Source: Chionoecetes opilio (taxonomy: Eukaryota > Arthropoda > Malacostraca > Decapoda > Majidae). From it: DNA of 64,000 nucleotides. Each line of letters starts with the position of its first letter. The stretch's first letter is position 1. The notes below the pieces were generated by a model. The model was given only the letters and a program-made list of their open reading frames with translations, ran no database searches and was not told the DNA's origin. Below, piece by piece: positions 1-11,708 of this stretch. The position numbers were made by a program, and so were the translations under genes. The DNA lies in contig JACEEZ010006356.1 in assembly GCA_016584305.1 (NCBI GenBank), positions 16,315 through 80,314 on the forward strand. The letters run 5' to 3'.

Positions 1-850
1 AAAACCACTATTACTTATTGGGAGAAAAACACGTATTAATAACTCTTAATTACTTTTAAAAAAAACGTTTTGTAGCGGTAACCAAACAGTAGGACCTAAA
101 TACAACATGACGTTTTTTACGAACGATGATATACGTTTTTTTTCGAATTTCCTAACTTCCCCCAAAACGTCCCTTCTCATAACGTAAGGTTTACGTATGT
201 GTTTGCTGGGAGAGGCAAGGATGGGAATGCCCCTGGTTATGAAAACTTTTTTTAGGGGATGGAGTAATAGATAAATCAAAAGCAAAGCTTGATTTTTGGT
301 ATAGACCAGAGTATGCATTGGCTCGTAAGAAACATTTAAAACCAGAATACCACTATTTTATTATGAGGAAAGACAAAAAAGGAACTCAATTAAAAAGGTT
401 TTTTAATACTATATAGCATGAATATGTACAACTACAAAGAGAAACTACGACAAGAAAAAATTTCGAGTTTTTGGGCAAATTTATATTAAGGTTTCTAAAA
501 TTTCCGTGCTGTTCTCGCTGACAACATAGAGAAAACCTGAGGTGATGGTTGATGTGCAGAGGCTTCTAAACCCGGAAAAACAGGCACAGAGAGTCTCATT
601 AAGAAGTAAGAAGTGGTAGGGGGCATAGTACGTGTCCCAAGCACAGTCCTTTCTTACCTTTTTACGGGCTTTGTTGTGACTCTGTTTTTCTTTGTTAGAA
701 GCCTCTGCACATAGCCATTACCTAGTTTCGTATAGGTTGCAGGCGATAACAGAGCACAGTAATAAAGCACCCGGAATATCAAATTTTGCGCAAAATAACC
801 GAAATTTTTCCAAACGCCGTATTTTCCCTTTGTAGGCCATCCCCGGCGAC
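1..850. other. AT-rich intergenic sequence with one imperfect hairpin
   Basis: No convincing coding sequence. An inverted repeat brackets about 545-725: a stretch containing TGTGCAGAGGCTTCTAA near 553 is matched by its reverse complement TTAGAAGCCTCTGCACA near 700. This could be the ends of a small non-autonomous transposon of about 170 bp. No target duplication was identified. Confidence 0.35.
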
Positions 851-955
851 CCCCGAATTATCCCCCCAATGCACCCATGTAAACAAAAACCCTGAGTAGT
901 ATGTCGGGGCCCATTTTAAAAACAACAAACAAAAAAAAAAAAAAAAAAAAAACCC

Positions 956-995
<40 letters not shown>

Positions 996-2440
996 CATTA
1001 ATAGCGGGGAGCTTGAAAAGGCGCGGGGAAGGAGGGCCAATGGAAAAAAGCCCCCCTTTTTTAGACCCAGGGGAAACACAGTTGGGGGAGGTTTTTTTGG
1101 GGTTGCGGGAAGTTTTGGCACTGGAAGGGAGGGCCCACATAAATGGGTGGGTTTTAGGGAAAAGGGGGAAAAAAAGGGTAGTGGAAATTTGGGGGAACGT
1201 GGAAAGAGCACGCCCTTGGGGAAATGAGGGAAACCCGTTCCACAATGTAGAGGGGACCCCCTTAACCCGGAAAACCCCCCGAAGGGAACGTGGATTTGTG
1301 GGCGCTGAAAAGAGCAACGCCCTTTTTGGGGGAAGGGTATCAAAAGTTTTTCCGTTAACCCAGGAAGTTTAAATTTTAATTTTTTTTAATAATTATTAAA
1401 ATTTTTAATTTAAAAATTTAATAATTTTTTAAGGGGTTTCCCCGGCGTGAAAAAAAAGGGAATCAGACCCTCTATTCCTAAAGCTTCCCTAGCTCAAAAA
1501 AAAAAGATATTAAAATCCCCTATATACTAATAAATATTATAATAATAATTATTTTATAATAATACTATTAATGGGGTATTTTCCCCGGGTGAAAAACAAA
1601 GGTTTAAATTTTAAGAAGATAAAAAAAAATTTTAAATTAAATTATTTTTGTGAACAAAATTTTCCAAGCCAATAATGTCACAAACTATGTCGCTTCAGTC
1701 CCCGCGGATCGAATGCGAATTAAAAAGTATAAAGTCTACCAATAGTCCTTCATTAATGCTTTGCGGGCGAAAAAAAAATGAAGATAATAAAAATTGGGGT
1801 CGCTTAGTTGGTGGAGACTGCTCACTAAGGTGCTGTCGGAGTAAGAATCTTTTGTCAAGATGTTAACCCCCCACGACAAACAGAGGCTTTTCGTGCGGAG
1901 TGTATGTTTTTCTTCTTTTTCTCTGGTGGTTCCTTCCTTTTTTTTTTTTTTCCTTTTTTTTTCACCCCTTTTTTTTTTTTCCCCCCCTTTTTTTTTTTTC
2001 CCTTTTAAATTTCCCTTTTCCAATTTTCTTTTTTTTTTTTACAATTTCTTTTGGTCTTTTTTTCCAAAAATTTTTTTTTTTTTTTTCTTTCTCAAAGGGG
2101 GGGCCAAGTGGTAGTTCGTCACCTAACACTACCTACACACCTTTTTCCCCCTCCCCGAATAAGCCCCTTAAACCCAAGACTCCCCCTCTCCTGTTACTGG
2201 ACATCCCCTAACCCCCCCTATTTAACCCTTTTCCCCTATTTCCCAAAAACTACCTTTTCCCCCCTTAATGTTATTTTGTTTACCCGGTTAAAAAGGTTGC
2301 TTTTCCCATTCCTTATTAAACCCTTTTCATAAAAACTTTATAGATCCCCAAAGGGCCCGGGAGGCTTTTTAAAACCCAAAAACCCTTTATAACAAAGTAC
2401 CCCCCCCTTTTCATTTTTCATCTTCCTCCCTTTTTTAAAA
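851..2440. other. Homopolymer-rich, probably low-quality sequence
   Basis: Long A, T, G and C runs dominate, for example the A runs at 929-991 and T/C runs at 1930-2100. All open frames here are homopolymer artefacts (Lys, Phe, Gly and Pro strings). The texture matches the corrupted tracts at 22884-27600 and 42950-45300, so I read it as poorly resolved sequence rather than real low-complexity DNA. Confidence 0.5.
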
Positions 2441-4601
2441 ACCCCCATATCCATCCGTAATATGGAGACCAAAACTGAACTGCATAGTCTAGTGAGCCTG
2501 ACTGAGCCAGATAAACTTTAAAAATAATTCCGCACTTCATTTAACACTTCGGTAATGAATCCTAATATTATTAGCTCTATTTCTGGCCTCAATACATTGT
2601 TTCCTAGGTCGGAGCTGGGCTCACCCCACTCCAAGATTTTTTTCCCACCTTCTGATCTTTTCAGCGTTTACATTGCTTAGGGTAATCATTCCAGGGTTTT
2701 TCTACCAAACATTCATAACGCTACATTTATCAATATTAAATTCCATCTGCCATCTGATGCCCACCGTTAGTTTATAAGTCTCCCTGAATATGTTTACGCA
2801 GACTGTGATCCAATAATCCTACCTAACTTAGTATCATAAAGAAAACTTGCTGATAACACTGCTAATCCCACTATCAAGTCGTTGATGCAAATAAAAAATA
2901 GTAGTGGCCCAAACAGACCCTTTTTGGAACTCCACTTGCACCAGTCCCATTTCAGATTTGAAACCAAATTGACCCTTGTTGCTTTACTTAGCCAAGCTCG
3001 ATCAATTTGAAGAACCTTCCATCTATACCATGAGCCCTAACTTATTTAAAGTCGCTGTGTGGTACTTGTCCAAATGCCTACAAAAGTCCAGAATTTTATA
3101 TCATAATCCTTATCATTATCTGCCGTCTAAAACTTCCTTAAAAAAAATAAATTGGTGAGACATGACCTTACCTTGGGAATCCATGTTGTGAAATCATGAT
3201 CAAAATATGTTTATTAAGTGCTCTCTAAGTTTTTTGCAATAATAGATTCCAAAATTACCCACCACTGATGTTAGACACGGGTCGATAATTTGACTTTAGT
3301 CCCTTGTCTCCTCTTAAATATGGGAAAACTTTTCCCTTCCTCCACAATAAGCACAATCGCCTATCTCAACGATTTCCTAAAATGTGCAAACGACTCACTA
3401 ACAACCCTCTTGCTTCCTTTAATACATTGGATACATTTCATCTTGGTCCTGGCGATTTAAAATGTTTCATTTTTTTCTATACCCTCCACCTTTTCCCCTA
3501 GTTATCACAATATCTTTGAGTTTCTCCTCATCGCTTCCTTTGAACATCTGTTCTACTATCAGTATCGTCTGTGAAATCTCCCCCGTAAAAACACTAGAAA
3601 TAATCATTTAGACTCCACAAATTCTCATCCGTATTTAAGACTAACCCTGTCCTGACCTTAAGGGCCCATAATTCCCTTGTCTTCGTTTTAAACTGATAGA
3701 ACCCTTTTGGGGGCCCCTTTCGCCTGTTTTGCTACTTTATTAAATAATTGTTTAGCAACTCGAGTTAATTCTTCACTGTCCTCGCCATCACGTTAACTGT
3801 TCTTGTTTTCCAATCCTGCCTTGAACCTTAAATAATTGTTTCTTTTTACTCCAATGTTGTGTTTTAAAATTGGTGGTCATCCATTTGGATCACTCTTCTG
3901 GACCTTATTTCCCTATAAGGAATATTTTTTTTTCTGTCCGTTCAATTATATCCTTACAAAAGAGGTATAATCCTCTCGGCTCCGACCTCACTTCCCCTTC
4001 TAAACCTCTCTAATTACCTCCTCCCGCCCTGACCTCAAATTCCCTGTCTAACCGCTCTAATTATCTCCTCAGCCTCGACCTCACTACCATATCTGACCGC
4101 GCCAATTACCTTCAGGTGCCTTCCTAATCCTTCATAATTGGCCTTTCCAGCTGTAATCGCCCTGTCCTGGGAAACTTCCTGTTCCTCCATCCCACACCTC
4201 TTATTAATAATCTCCAGGTGTCTTCTTAATCCCGCATAATTGGCCTTTCTGAAATTAGGTATTCGATGCCTATTGCCACTTAATTTTCCAACTTCCCATT
4301 TTAAGTTAAATCTGATCTCATAATGGTCGCTATTATCTAAATTCCCCCCGACCTCCACATTTGTAACTAAATCGTCTCTATTTGTCAGCAATAGATCTAG
4401 AATATTATCTCCTCTAGTAGGCTCCTTGATTGCTTGACATAGGAAGTTATCCTGGATTATATTTAACAATTCATCTGCATCGCTGTCATCTATGATTAAA
4501 TCCCAGTCTATATTCCTAAGATTAAAATCTCCCACCACGCATAATCGATTATATGTGATTAGCGTCACATAAACACAAATTACACAATTTCCAAGCCCCA
4601 C
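2440..4601 (-). pseudogene. CR1/L2-like LINE remnant: endonuclease plus reverse transcriptase
   Basis: Read on the minus strand, 4601-4035 encodes the C-terminal half of an APE-type endonuclease: a VVGDFNLRNIDWD motif, then a segment of the EPTRG-NILDLLLTN type, then the NSDH-type end of the domain. Further along the minus strand (about 3300-2800) broken frames give reverse transcriptase signatures: a NYRPVS-like motif and a GPLLFFICINDL-like segment followed by a DTKLG-like one. Frames shift repeatedly and no full frame survives. The order EN then RT fits non-LTR retrotransposons of the CR1/L2/Jockey group. The exact clade is not determined. Confidence 0.7.
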
Positions 4602-4639
4602 AGGCAGGCAATAGGTTATTTAACCTCGAGAGAACTATT

Positions 4640-5226
4640 ATAATGGGTCAATGGTGCTGTAATGGGTGTGTAAATGGTGAAACTGACTGGCTCTAGTCAG
4701 GCCTCACCTAGACTATACTGTTCAGTTTTGGTCTCCATATTACAGGATGGATATAGTGTTGTTAGAAAAAGTGCCAGAGAAGGATGACCAAAATGATACA
4801 AGGGATGCGTAACTTTAGTTATGAGAGGAGATTGAAGTTATTAAAATTACACACTCGAGAGACGCAGAGTAAGGGACGATCTGATAGCAGTTTTTAAGTG
4901 GATAAAGGGATTTAATAAAGGAGAGGTAGGAAAAGTTCTTACGGCTATTAACCAGGGTAGAACAAGAAGTAACGGATTCAAGCTGGAAAAGCGTAGATTT
5001 AGAAAGGAAATAGGGAAAAACTGGTTCACAAATAGGGTGGTGAATGAATGGAATGGTCTCAGTAGACAGGTAGTTAGTGCTGAGTCATTGGGGAGCTTTA
5101 AAGGGGAGCTGGATAGGTTCATGGATGGGGATGAAAGGTGGATGTAGGTAGTGTTAGGTGACAGGAACTACCACGTGTAGGCCTCGCGGCCTCTTGTAGC
5201 TTCCTTATTTTCTTATGTTCTTATGA
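4640..5226 (+). pseudogene. 3' end of a CR1/L2-like LINE (RT C-terminus and 3' UTR)
   Basis: Plus-strand frames read the usual end of a CR1/L2-type polyprotein: a KMIQGMRNFSYERRLKLLKL segment, then a region resembling NRVVNEWNGLS and a short LDRFMDG-like tail, in several frames. The sequence ends with two copies of TTCTTATG near 5208-5225, like the short terminal repeats at CR1-type 3' ends. It lies back to back with the minus-strand remnant. A piece near 4680-4750 is the reverse complement of 2440-2520, so the two pieces probably derive from one family arranged as an inverted pair. Confidence 0.6.
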
Positions 5227-5341
5227 AATAAGACGTGTGGAGCGTGTTGAGAGACGAAGATAAGTGGACAGGGGAAGTAGGATGCTCTCACGCAAGAACT
5301 GATCACGCATCTACTCGGATTTAAGGTAACTGATGATTATT

Positions 5342-5344
<3 letters not shown>

Positions 5345-5387
<43 letters not shown>
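5345..5387. repeat. (GT)n microsatellite
   Basis: Uninterrupted GT dinucleotides for about 43 bp. Confidence 0.95.
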
Positions 5388-5390
<3 letters not shown>

Positions 5391-5536
5391 GGAACTGTCG
5401 TCTATCGGATTTCTGGCCCCCGTCGACGAGTGTTCCAATTTTACAAATCAACGAGTGTTCCTCTTTTCGGCGACAGTTCCAGTTCTTGATCTTGAGGTAT
5501 TATTCCAGATGAACACCGAATTCACTTTGGTGGACG

Positions 5537-5850
5537 AATTCTTTTTTTCGGGCGAGTTTTGATGTGTTTTGAATTAATCTGCCAACCGTTTCTGTCGCAA
5601 TTTTTTTTTTTTTTTGCTAGATACAGATTAGGTTTATTTTTTATTTTTTTTAGTTAGGTAAAGGTTAGGTTAGGCTAGGTAAGGTAAATGTTAGGTTAGG
5701 TAAGGGTTAGGTTAGGTATAGGTTCGGTTAGGTTCAATTTGTTTAGTTTTTCGTCATTTTTGCAAAAAAAAGAAAAAAAAGAAGATTTACGACAGAAACG
5801 GTTAGCAGATTCATTCAAAACACACCAAAACTCACCAGAAAAAAATAGAT
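5537..5850. repeat. Inverted dispersed repeat around TTAGG-type DNA
   Basis: The segment at about 5537-5592 (ending with the sense of ATTAATCTGCCAACCGTTTC) is repeated in reverse complement at about 5790-5850, with AGGTT-rich DNA between. The same sequence recurs at 37985-38060 and 43605-43670, so this is a dispersed repeat end. It may be a small inverted-repeat transposon of about 310 bp. Confidence 0.45.
5655..5735. repeat. Degenerate AGGTT / TTAGG-type repeat
   Basis: Repeated GGTTAGGTTAGG-like units interspersed with variants such as GGTAAGG. Similar patches occur at about 6145-6165 and 6225-6370, and as the complement at 45645-45675. TTAGG is the common arthropod telomere unit. These short interstitial patches support an arthropod origin but do not mark a telomere. 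Confidence 0.6.
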
Positions 5851-6780
5851 TCGTCCACGAAAGGAAGTTCGGTGTTCTTCTGGAAATTTACCTTGATATT
5901 ATTCTAGTGTTTGCCCATACACCCCCTCTCCCCCAAAACAAGCTTGGGGACCTGGGGGAATGGGGGATATTTGGCTGGGGTACAAAATATGCATCGCAAC
6001 CACATACTTTTTGAGTTATGGATGTTATAATAATTTCCAAGATTTAGAGAAAATGAATTGTATTTCTTCGAAGTCCAAACACGCGTGAACCTGATGATCC
6101 TCACAAACACCGGAGTGTCGGACCCCCTTCCCCCTCCCGCTAAGAGGTAAGGTAAAATTGTGTTAGCTTACCAGGGGGTCGAGGAGGGCGGAAACCACCA
6201 CCCCCTCGCTAGGGGGCCAGGTTAAATTTGGTTAGGTAAGGAGGTTAGGTTACATAAGGTTAGATTATCGAGGGATCGAAGAGGGCGGAGTCCTCTCGCT
6301 AGGAGGTTACGTTAGGTTACCAGAGGCTCCCCGCTACAACGTTAGGTTAAGTTTGGTTAGGTAACTTTCCCTAGATCTAAGGAAATTACCTTATAGCTAG
6401 GGAATTTTGACGCCCCTACAATATTCTAAAAATACGTGTTTGCGACTCATTATTTGTTCCCTACCCGAAAACCCCGCATTCCCACAGGTCTCCAAGTTTG
6501 TTTGGGGGAAGGGGGAGAGTATGGGCAGACGCTAGAAATTTACCATTATATTACACTAGGACCTGCAATCTCTACACTACTGGGAACATGGTTTTTATGT
6601 ACCTTATTGTATTCTAAGAGACATTCTCTCTTTGAGGTTTTTTTCTTTCATTCTCCATAGTTTCGGAGATATATAGAAGATTTTAAGTGGGAGGAGGAAT
6701 ACGTCTCCTTTGTTTACAAAATTCACTAAGTATTTCGTGCGCTTATTCTCGCCATGGTTTATGGAACTGTCGCCGATGGG
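5851..6780. other. Unassigned intergenic DNA
   Basis: No coding sequence recognised. It holds scattered AGGTT-type patches and near-duplicate pieces: the CCCCAAGCTTG-type segment at 5930-5960 resembles 6490-6520 and 37900-37930, so dispersed repeat fragments are present. Confidence 0.3.
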
Positions 6781-7012
6781 ATTCTCGCCGAAACACCAAC
6801 CGAGAACTCTCGCCAACATAGACATTTTAACCTAACCTGGACATTGGCACCTAACCTAACTGATCAAGCTATTGCTGGAATTTCATCCCTGCATGCAAAA
6901 AAATGGGTAAAACCTGATTAAATTTATATATTGAATCCTGTAATATAAAAAAATTGGAACACCTGCCGGCGGCGGCGAGAGTTCCAATCGGGGACAGTTC
7001 CAGGTACCCTCA
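6780..7012. repeat. Dispersed repeat copy, partner at 53999-54214
   Basis: Both places share, in the same order, CTAACCT-rich DNA, a GCTATTGCTGG motif, a CCTGTAAT/ACTGTAATTT block, and an end reading GGGGA(C/G)AGTTCCA(A/G)GTACC. They are diverged copies of one element of roughly 220 bp. No termini or target duplication could be fixed. Confidence 0.45.
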
Positions 7013-7600
7013 CCATGGGTTTGGTCATCTGTGTATATCTTATTAGATTATAGGAAACTTGTTGGCGCTGCTATAGCGTGCGGTCTACATCGGGGTCTGC
7101 GGTCTACGGTGCCCTAATGTGCGGTCTACCAAGATCCCACCTGATGCTCTGACCTGACCTGTCTACCGCATTGCTGTAATGTGCAGTCTGACAAGACCAC
7201 ACCTGACCTGACCTGAGTACCGGAACCCTACTCAACCTTGTAAAATAGGGATCAACAAAGTAATGTCTCAGTTTCCTCCTATAATTCCAGCTGATAACAT
7301 CTGTCTGACACACTTAACCCTTTACAATGCTGTTGAAAGAATTCTACAGAAATGTCATCTTGACAGAAGAAGCAACAGTTACATTTATACGTGAAAGCAA
7401 TCTTCTGGACGCCCCACAAGAAGCAGAGCCCTGTCATCGATGTGGTAGTTTTATGCAAAAAATAGAAAACGTTCTATTGTTTGTCTATTTAGTATTTCTA
7501 TAATACTCTACTGTATGATAGACAATAAATATCATGCAGCAATAGTAAGTTCCAGCCTGAAGTGTACGTGTGTAGAGTGTAAGTAGAGAGTAAGAAGTGT
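7013..7600. other. Intergenic DNA with inverted satellite-like fragments
   Basis: At 7071-7130 the sequence GCTATAGCGTGCGGTCTAC and degenerate GCGGTCTAC repeats are the reverse complement of the core of the 31-bp satellite that starts 500 bp downstream. No gene is seen. Confidence 0.5.
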
Positions 7601-10600
7601 CGACCGCACGCTATAGTGTAAAATGTCGTGGTAGACCGCACGCTATAGTGCAAATGTCGCGGTAAACCGCACGCTATAGTGCAAATGTCGTGGTAGACCG
7701 CACGCTATAGTGCAAATGTCGTGGTAGACCGCACGCTATAGTGCAAATGTCGTGGTAGACCGCACGCTATAGTGCAAATGTCGTGGTAGACCGCATGCTA
7801 TAGTGTAAAATGTCGTGGTAGACCACACGCTATAGTGCAAATGTCGTGGTAGACCGCACGCTATAGTGCAAATGTCGTGGTAGACCGCACGCTATAGTGC
7901 AAATGTCGTGGTAGACCGCACGCTATAGTGCAAATGTCGTGGTAGACCGCATGCTATAGTGCAAATGTTGTGGTAGACCGCACGCTATAGTGCAAATGTC
8001 ACGGTAGACCGCATGCTATAGTGCAAATGTCGCGGTAGACCGCATGCTATAGTGTAAAATGTCGTGGTAGATCGCATGCTATAGTGCAAATGTCGTGGTA
8101 GACCGCATGCTATAGTGCAAATGTCGTGGTAGACCGCACGCTATAGTGCAAATGTCGTGGTAGACCGCATGCTATAGTGCAAATGTTGTGGTAGACCGCA
8201 CGCTATAGTGCAAATGTCGCGGTAGACCGCATGCTATAGTGCAAATGTCGCGGTAGACCGCACGCTATAGTGCAAATGTCGCGGTAGACCGCATGCTATA
8301 GTGCAAATGTTGTGGTAGACCGCATGCTATAGTGCAAATGTCGCGGTAGACCGCACGCTATAGTGCAAATGTTGCGGTAGACCGCACGCTATAGTGCAAA
8401 TGTTGTGGTAGACCGCATGCTATAGTGCAAATGATGTGGTAGACCGCATGCTATAGTGCAAATGTCGCGGTAGACCGCACGCTATAGTGCAAATGTCGCG
8501 GTAGACCGCATGCTATAGTGCAAATGTTGTGGTAGACCGCATGCTATAGTGCAAATGTCGCGGTAGACCGCACGCTATAGTGCAAATGTCGTGGTAGACC
8601 GCACGCTATAGTGCAAATGTCGCGGTAGACCGCACGCTATAGTGCACATGTCCCGGTAGACCGCACGTTATAGTGCACATGTCGCGGTAGACCGCACGCT
8701 ATAGTGCAAATGTCGTGGTAGACCGCACGCTATAGTGCAAATGTCGCGGTAGACCGCACGCTATAGTGCACATGTCGCGGTAGACCGCACGCTATAGTGC
8801 AAATGTCGTGGTAGACCGCACGCTATAGTGCAAATGTCGCGGTAGACCGCACGCTATAGTGCACATGTCGCGGTAGACCGCACGTTATAGTGCACATGTC
8901 GCGGTAGACCGCACGCTATAGTGCACATGTCGCGATAGACCGCACGTTATAGTGCACATGTCGCGGTAGACCGCACGCTATAGTGCACATGTCGCGGTAG
9001 ACCGCACGTTATAGTGCAAATGTCGCGGTAGACCGCACGCTATAGTGCATATGTCGCGGTAGAGCGCACGCTATAGTGCACATGTCGCGGTAGACCGCAC
9101 GCTATAGTGCACATGTCCCGGTAGACCGCACGTTATAGTGCACATGTCGCGGTAGACCGCACGCTATAGTGCAAATGTCGTGGTAGACCGCACGCTATAG
9201 TGCAAATGTCGCGGTAGAACGCACGCTATAGTGCAAATGTCGCGGTAGAACGCACGCTATAGTGCAAATGTCGCGGTAGAACGCACACTACAGTGCAAAT
9301 GTTGCGGTAGAACGCACGCTATAGTGCAAATGTCGCGGTAGACCACGCGCTATAGTGCAAATGTCGTGGTAGACCGCACGCTATAGTGCAAATGTCGCGG
9401 TAGACCGCACGCTATAGTGCAAATGTCGCAGTAGACCGCGCGCTATAGTGCAAATGTCGCGGTAGAACGCACGCTATAGTGCAAATGTTGCGGTAGACCA
9501 CGCGCTATAGTGCAAATGTCGCAGTAGCACGCACGCTATAGTGCAAATGTCGCGGTAGACCGCGCGCTATAGTGCAAATGTCGCAGTAGCACGCACGCTA
9601 TAGTGCAAATGTCGCGGTAGAACGCACGCTATAGTGCAAATGTCGCGGTAGAACGCACGGTATAGTGCAAATGTCGCGGTAGAACGCACGCTATAGTGCA
9701 AATGTCGCGGTAGACCGCGCGCTATAGTGCAATTGTCGCGGTAGAACGCACGCTATAGTGCACATGTCGCGGTAGCACGCACGCTATAGTGCAAATGTCG
9801 CGGTAGAACGCACGCTATAGTGCACATGTCGCGGTAGACCGCACGTTATAGTGCACATGTCGCGGTAGACCGCATGCTATAGTGCACATGTCGCGGTAGA
9901 CCGCACGTTATAGTGCAAATGTCGCGGTAGACCGCACGCTATAGTGCATATGTCGCGGTAGAGCGCACGCTATAGTGCACATGTCGCGGTAGACCGCACG
10001 CTATAGTGCACATGTCGCGGTAGACCGCACGCTATAGTGCAAATTTATGTCGCGGTAGACCGCCCGCTATAGTGCAAATGTCGCGGTAGAACGCACGCTA
10101 TAGTGCAAATGTCTCGGTAGAACGCACGCTATAGTGCAAATGTCGCGGTAGAACGCACGCTATAGTGCAAATGTCGCGGTAGAACGCACACTACAGTGCA
10201 AATGTTGCGGTAGAACGCACGCTATAGTGCAAATGTCGCGGTAGACCGCACGCTATAGTGCAAATGTCGCGGTAGACCGCACGCTATAGTGCAAATGTCG
10301 CGGTAGACCGCACGCTATAGTGCAAATGTCGCAGTAGACCGCGCGCTATAGTGCAAATGTCGCGGTAGAACGCACGCTATAGTGCAAATGTTGCGGTAGA
10401 CCACGCGCTATAGTGCAAATGTCGCAGTAGCACGCACGCTATAGTGCAAATGTCGCGGTAGACCGCGCGCTATAGTGCAAATGTCGCAGTAGCACGCACG
10501 CTATAGTGCAAATGTCGCGGTAGAACGCACGCTATAGTGCAAATGTCGCGGTAGAACGCACGCTATAGTGCAAATGTCGCGGTAGAACGCACGCTATAGT

Positions 10601-11495
10601 GCAAATGTCGCGGGAAAATGCACGCGCGCTATAGTGCAAATGTCGCGGTAGAACGCACGCTATAGTGCAAATGTCGCCGTAGACGCACGCTATAGTGCAA
10701 ATGTCGCGGTAGACGCACGCTATAGTGCAAATGTCGCGGTAGACGCGCGCTATAGTGCAAATGTCGCGTAGCACGCACGCTATAGTGCAAATGTCGCGGT
10801 AGAACGCACGCTATAGTGCAAATGTTTCGGTAGAACGCACGCTATAGTGCAAATGTCGCGGTAGAACGCACGCTATAGTGCAAATGTCGCGGTAGAACGC
10901 ACACTATAGTGCAAATGTTGCGGTAGAACGCACGCTATAGTGCAAATGTCGCGGTAGACCGCGCGCTATAGTGCAAATGTCGCGGTAGAACGCGCGCTAT
11001 AGTGCAAATGTCGCGGTAGACCGCGCGCTATAGTTCAAATGGCGCGGTAGAACGCACGCTATAGTGCAAATGTTGCGGTAGACCGCGCGCTATAGTTCAA
11101 ATGGCGCGGTAGAACGCACGCTATAGTGCAAATGTCGCGGCAGACCGCGCGCTATAGTTCAACTGGCGCGGTAGAACGCACGCTATAGTGCAAATGTTGC
11201 GGTAGACCGCACGCTATAGTGCAAATGTCGCGGTAGACCGCGCCCTATAGTGCAAATGTCGCGGTAAAACGCACGCTATAGTGCAAATGTACCGGTAGAC
11301 CGCACGCTATAGTGCAAATATCGCGGTAGACCGCACGCTATAGTGCAAATGTCGCGGTAGACCGTACGCTATAATGCAAATGTCGTGGTAGACCGCACGC
11401 TATAGTGCAAATGTCGCGGTAGACCGCACGCTATAGTGCAAATGTCGCGGTAGACCGCACACTATAGTGCAAATGTCGTGGTAGACCGCACGCTA
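7601..11495. repeat. 31-bp tandem satellite, left block (about 125 units)
   Basis: Units repeat GTAGACCGCACGCTATAGTG followed by CAAATGTCGCG, 31 bp in all, with variants at a few positions (ACGCA/CCGCA, CAAATG/CACATG, TCGTG/TCGCG). There are no spacers between units. Variant patterns recur at larger distances: a TATAGTGCAT variant at 9041 and 9940 (899 bp = 29 units) and a cluster near 9281 and 10184 (903 bp, explained by a 4-base insertion near 10048). This shows higher-order repeats. The array continues at 39176 after the Polinton. Confidence 0.97.
11490..11495. repeat. Target site duplication, left (ACGCTA)
   Basis: ACGCTA directly precedes the left Polinton terminus. The same six bases follow the right terminus at 39176-39181. 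The six bases are part of the satellite unit. A 6-bp duplication is the known Polinton/Maverick integration signature. Confidence 0.95.
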
Positions 11496-11615
11496 AGTAG
11501 ATAGAAAAAGCGCCAATGTCGACCACCCTGGTGGGGGGGGGTACCCCTCCCATTAGATGGACAGGTGTCAATCCGACCCCCCCCCCCCCATGCAGGTGTC
11601 AGACAACCCCCCCCC
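11496..11615 (+). repeat. Polinton left terminal inverted repeat
   Basis: Begins AGTAGATAGAAAAAGCGCC and is matched by the reverse complement of 39055-39175 for about 118 bp, with small length differences in G and C runs. It ends in a C run after CAGGTGTCAGACAA. Confidence 0.93.
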
Positions 11616-11628
11616 TCAAATCGTACAC

Positions 11629-11708
11629 CGCCAATGTCGACCACCCTGGTGGGGGGGGGGTACCCCTCCCATTAGATAGACAGGTGTCAATCCGAGCCCC
11701 CCCCCTCC
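11629..11708 (+). repeat. Internal tandem copy of the terminal repeat
   Basis: The block starting CGCCAATGTCGACCACCCTG repeats the inner part of the left terminal repeat (about 11511-11590), again ending at the CAGGTGTCAATCCGA segment. No second copy is visible next to the right terminus, so the duplication is on the left only. Confidence 0.85.

Noticed and set aside
858..2332. Phe-, Lys- and Pro-rich short proteins
   Set aside because: Homopolymer artefacts in poor-quality sequence.
5655..5735. Telomere
   Set aside because: Short, degenerate, interstitial AGGTT patches only; not a terminal array.
7601..11495. CRISPR-like array of 31-bp repeats
   Set aside because: Units are directly tandem with no unique spacers, in a eukaryotic context; this is a satellite. 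The 80-codon minus-strand frame at 10532-10774 is a reading of the repeat.
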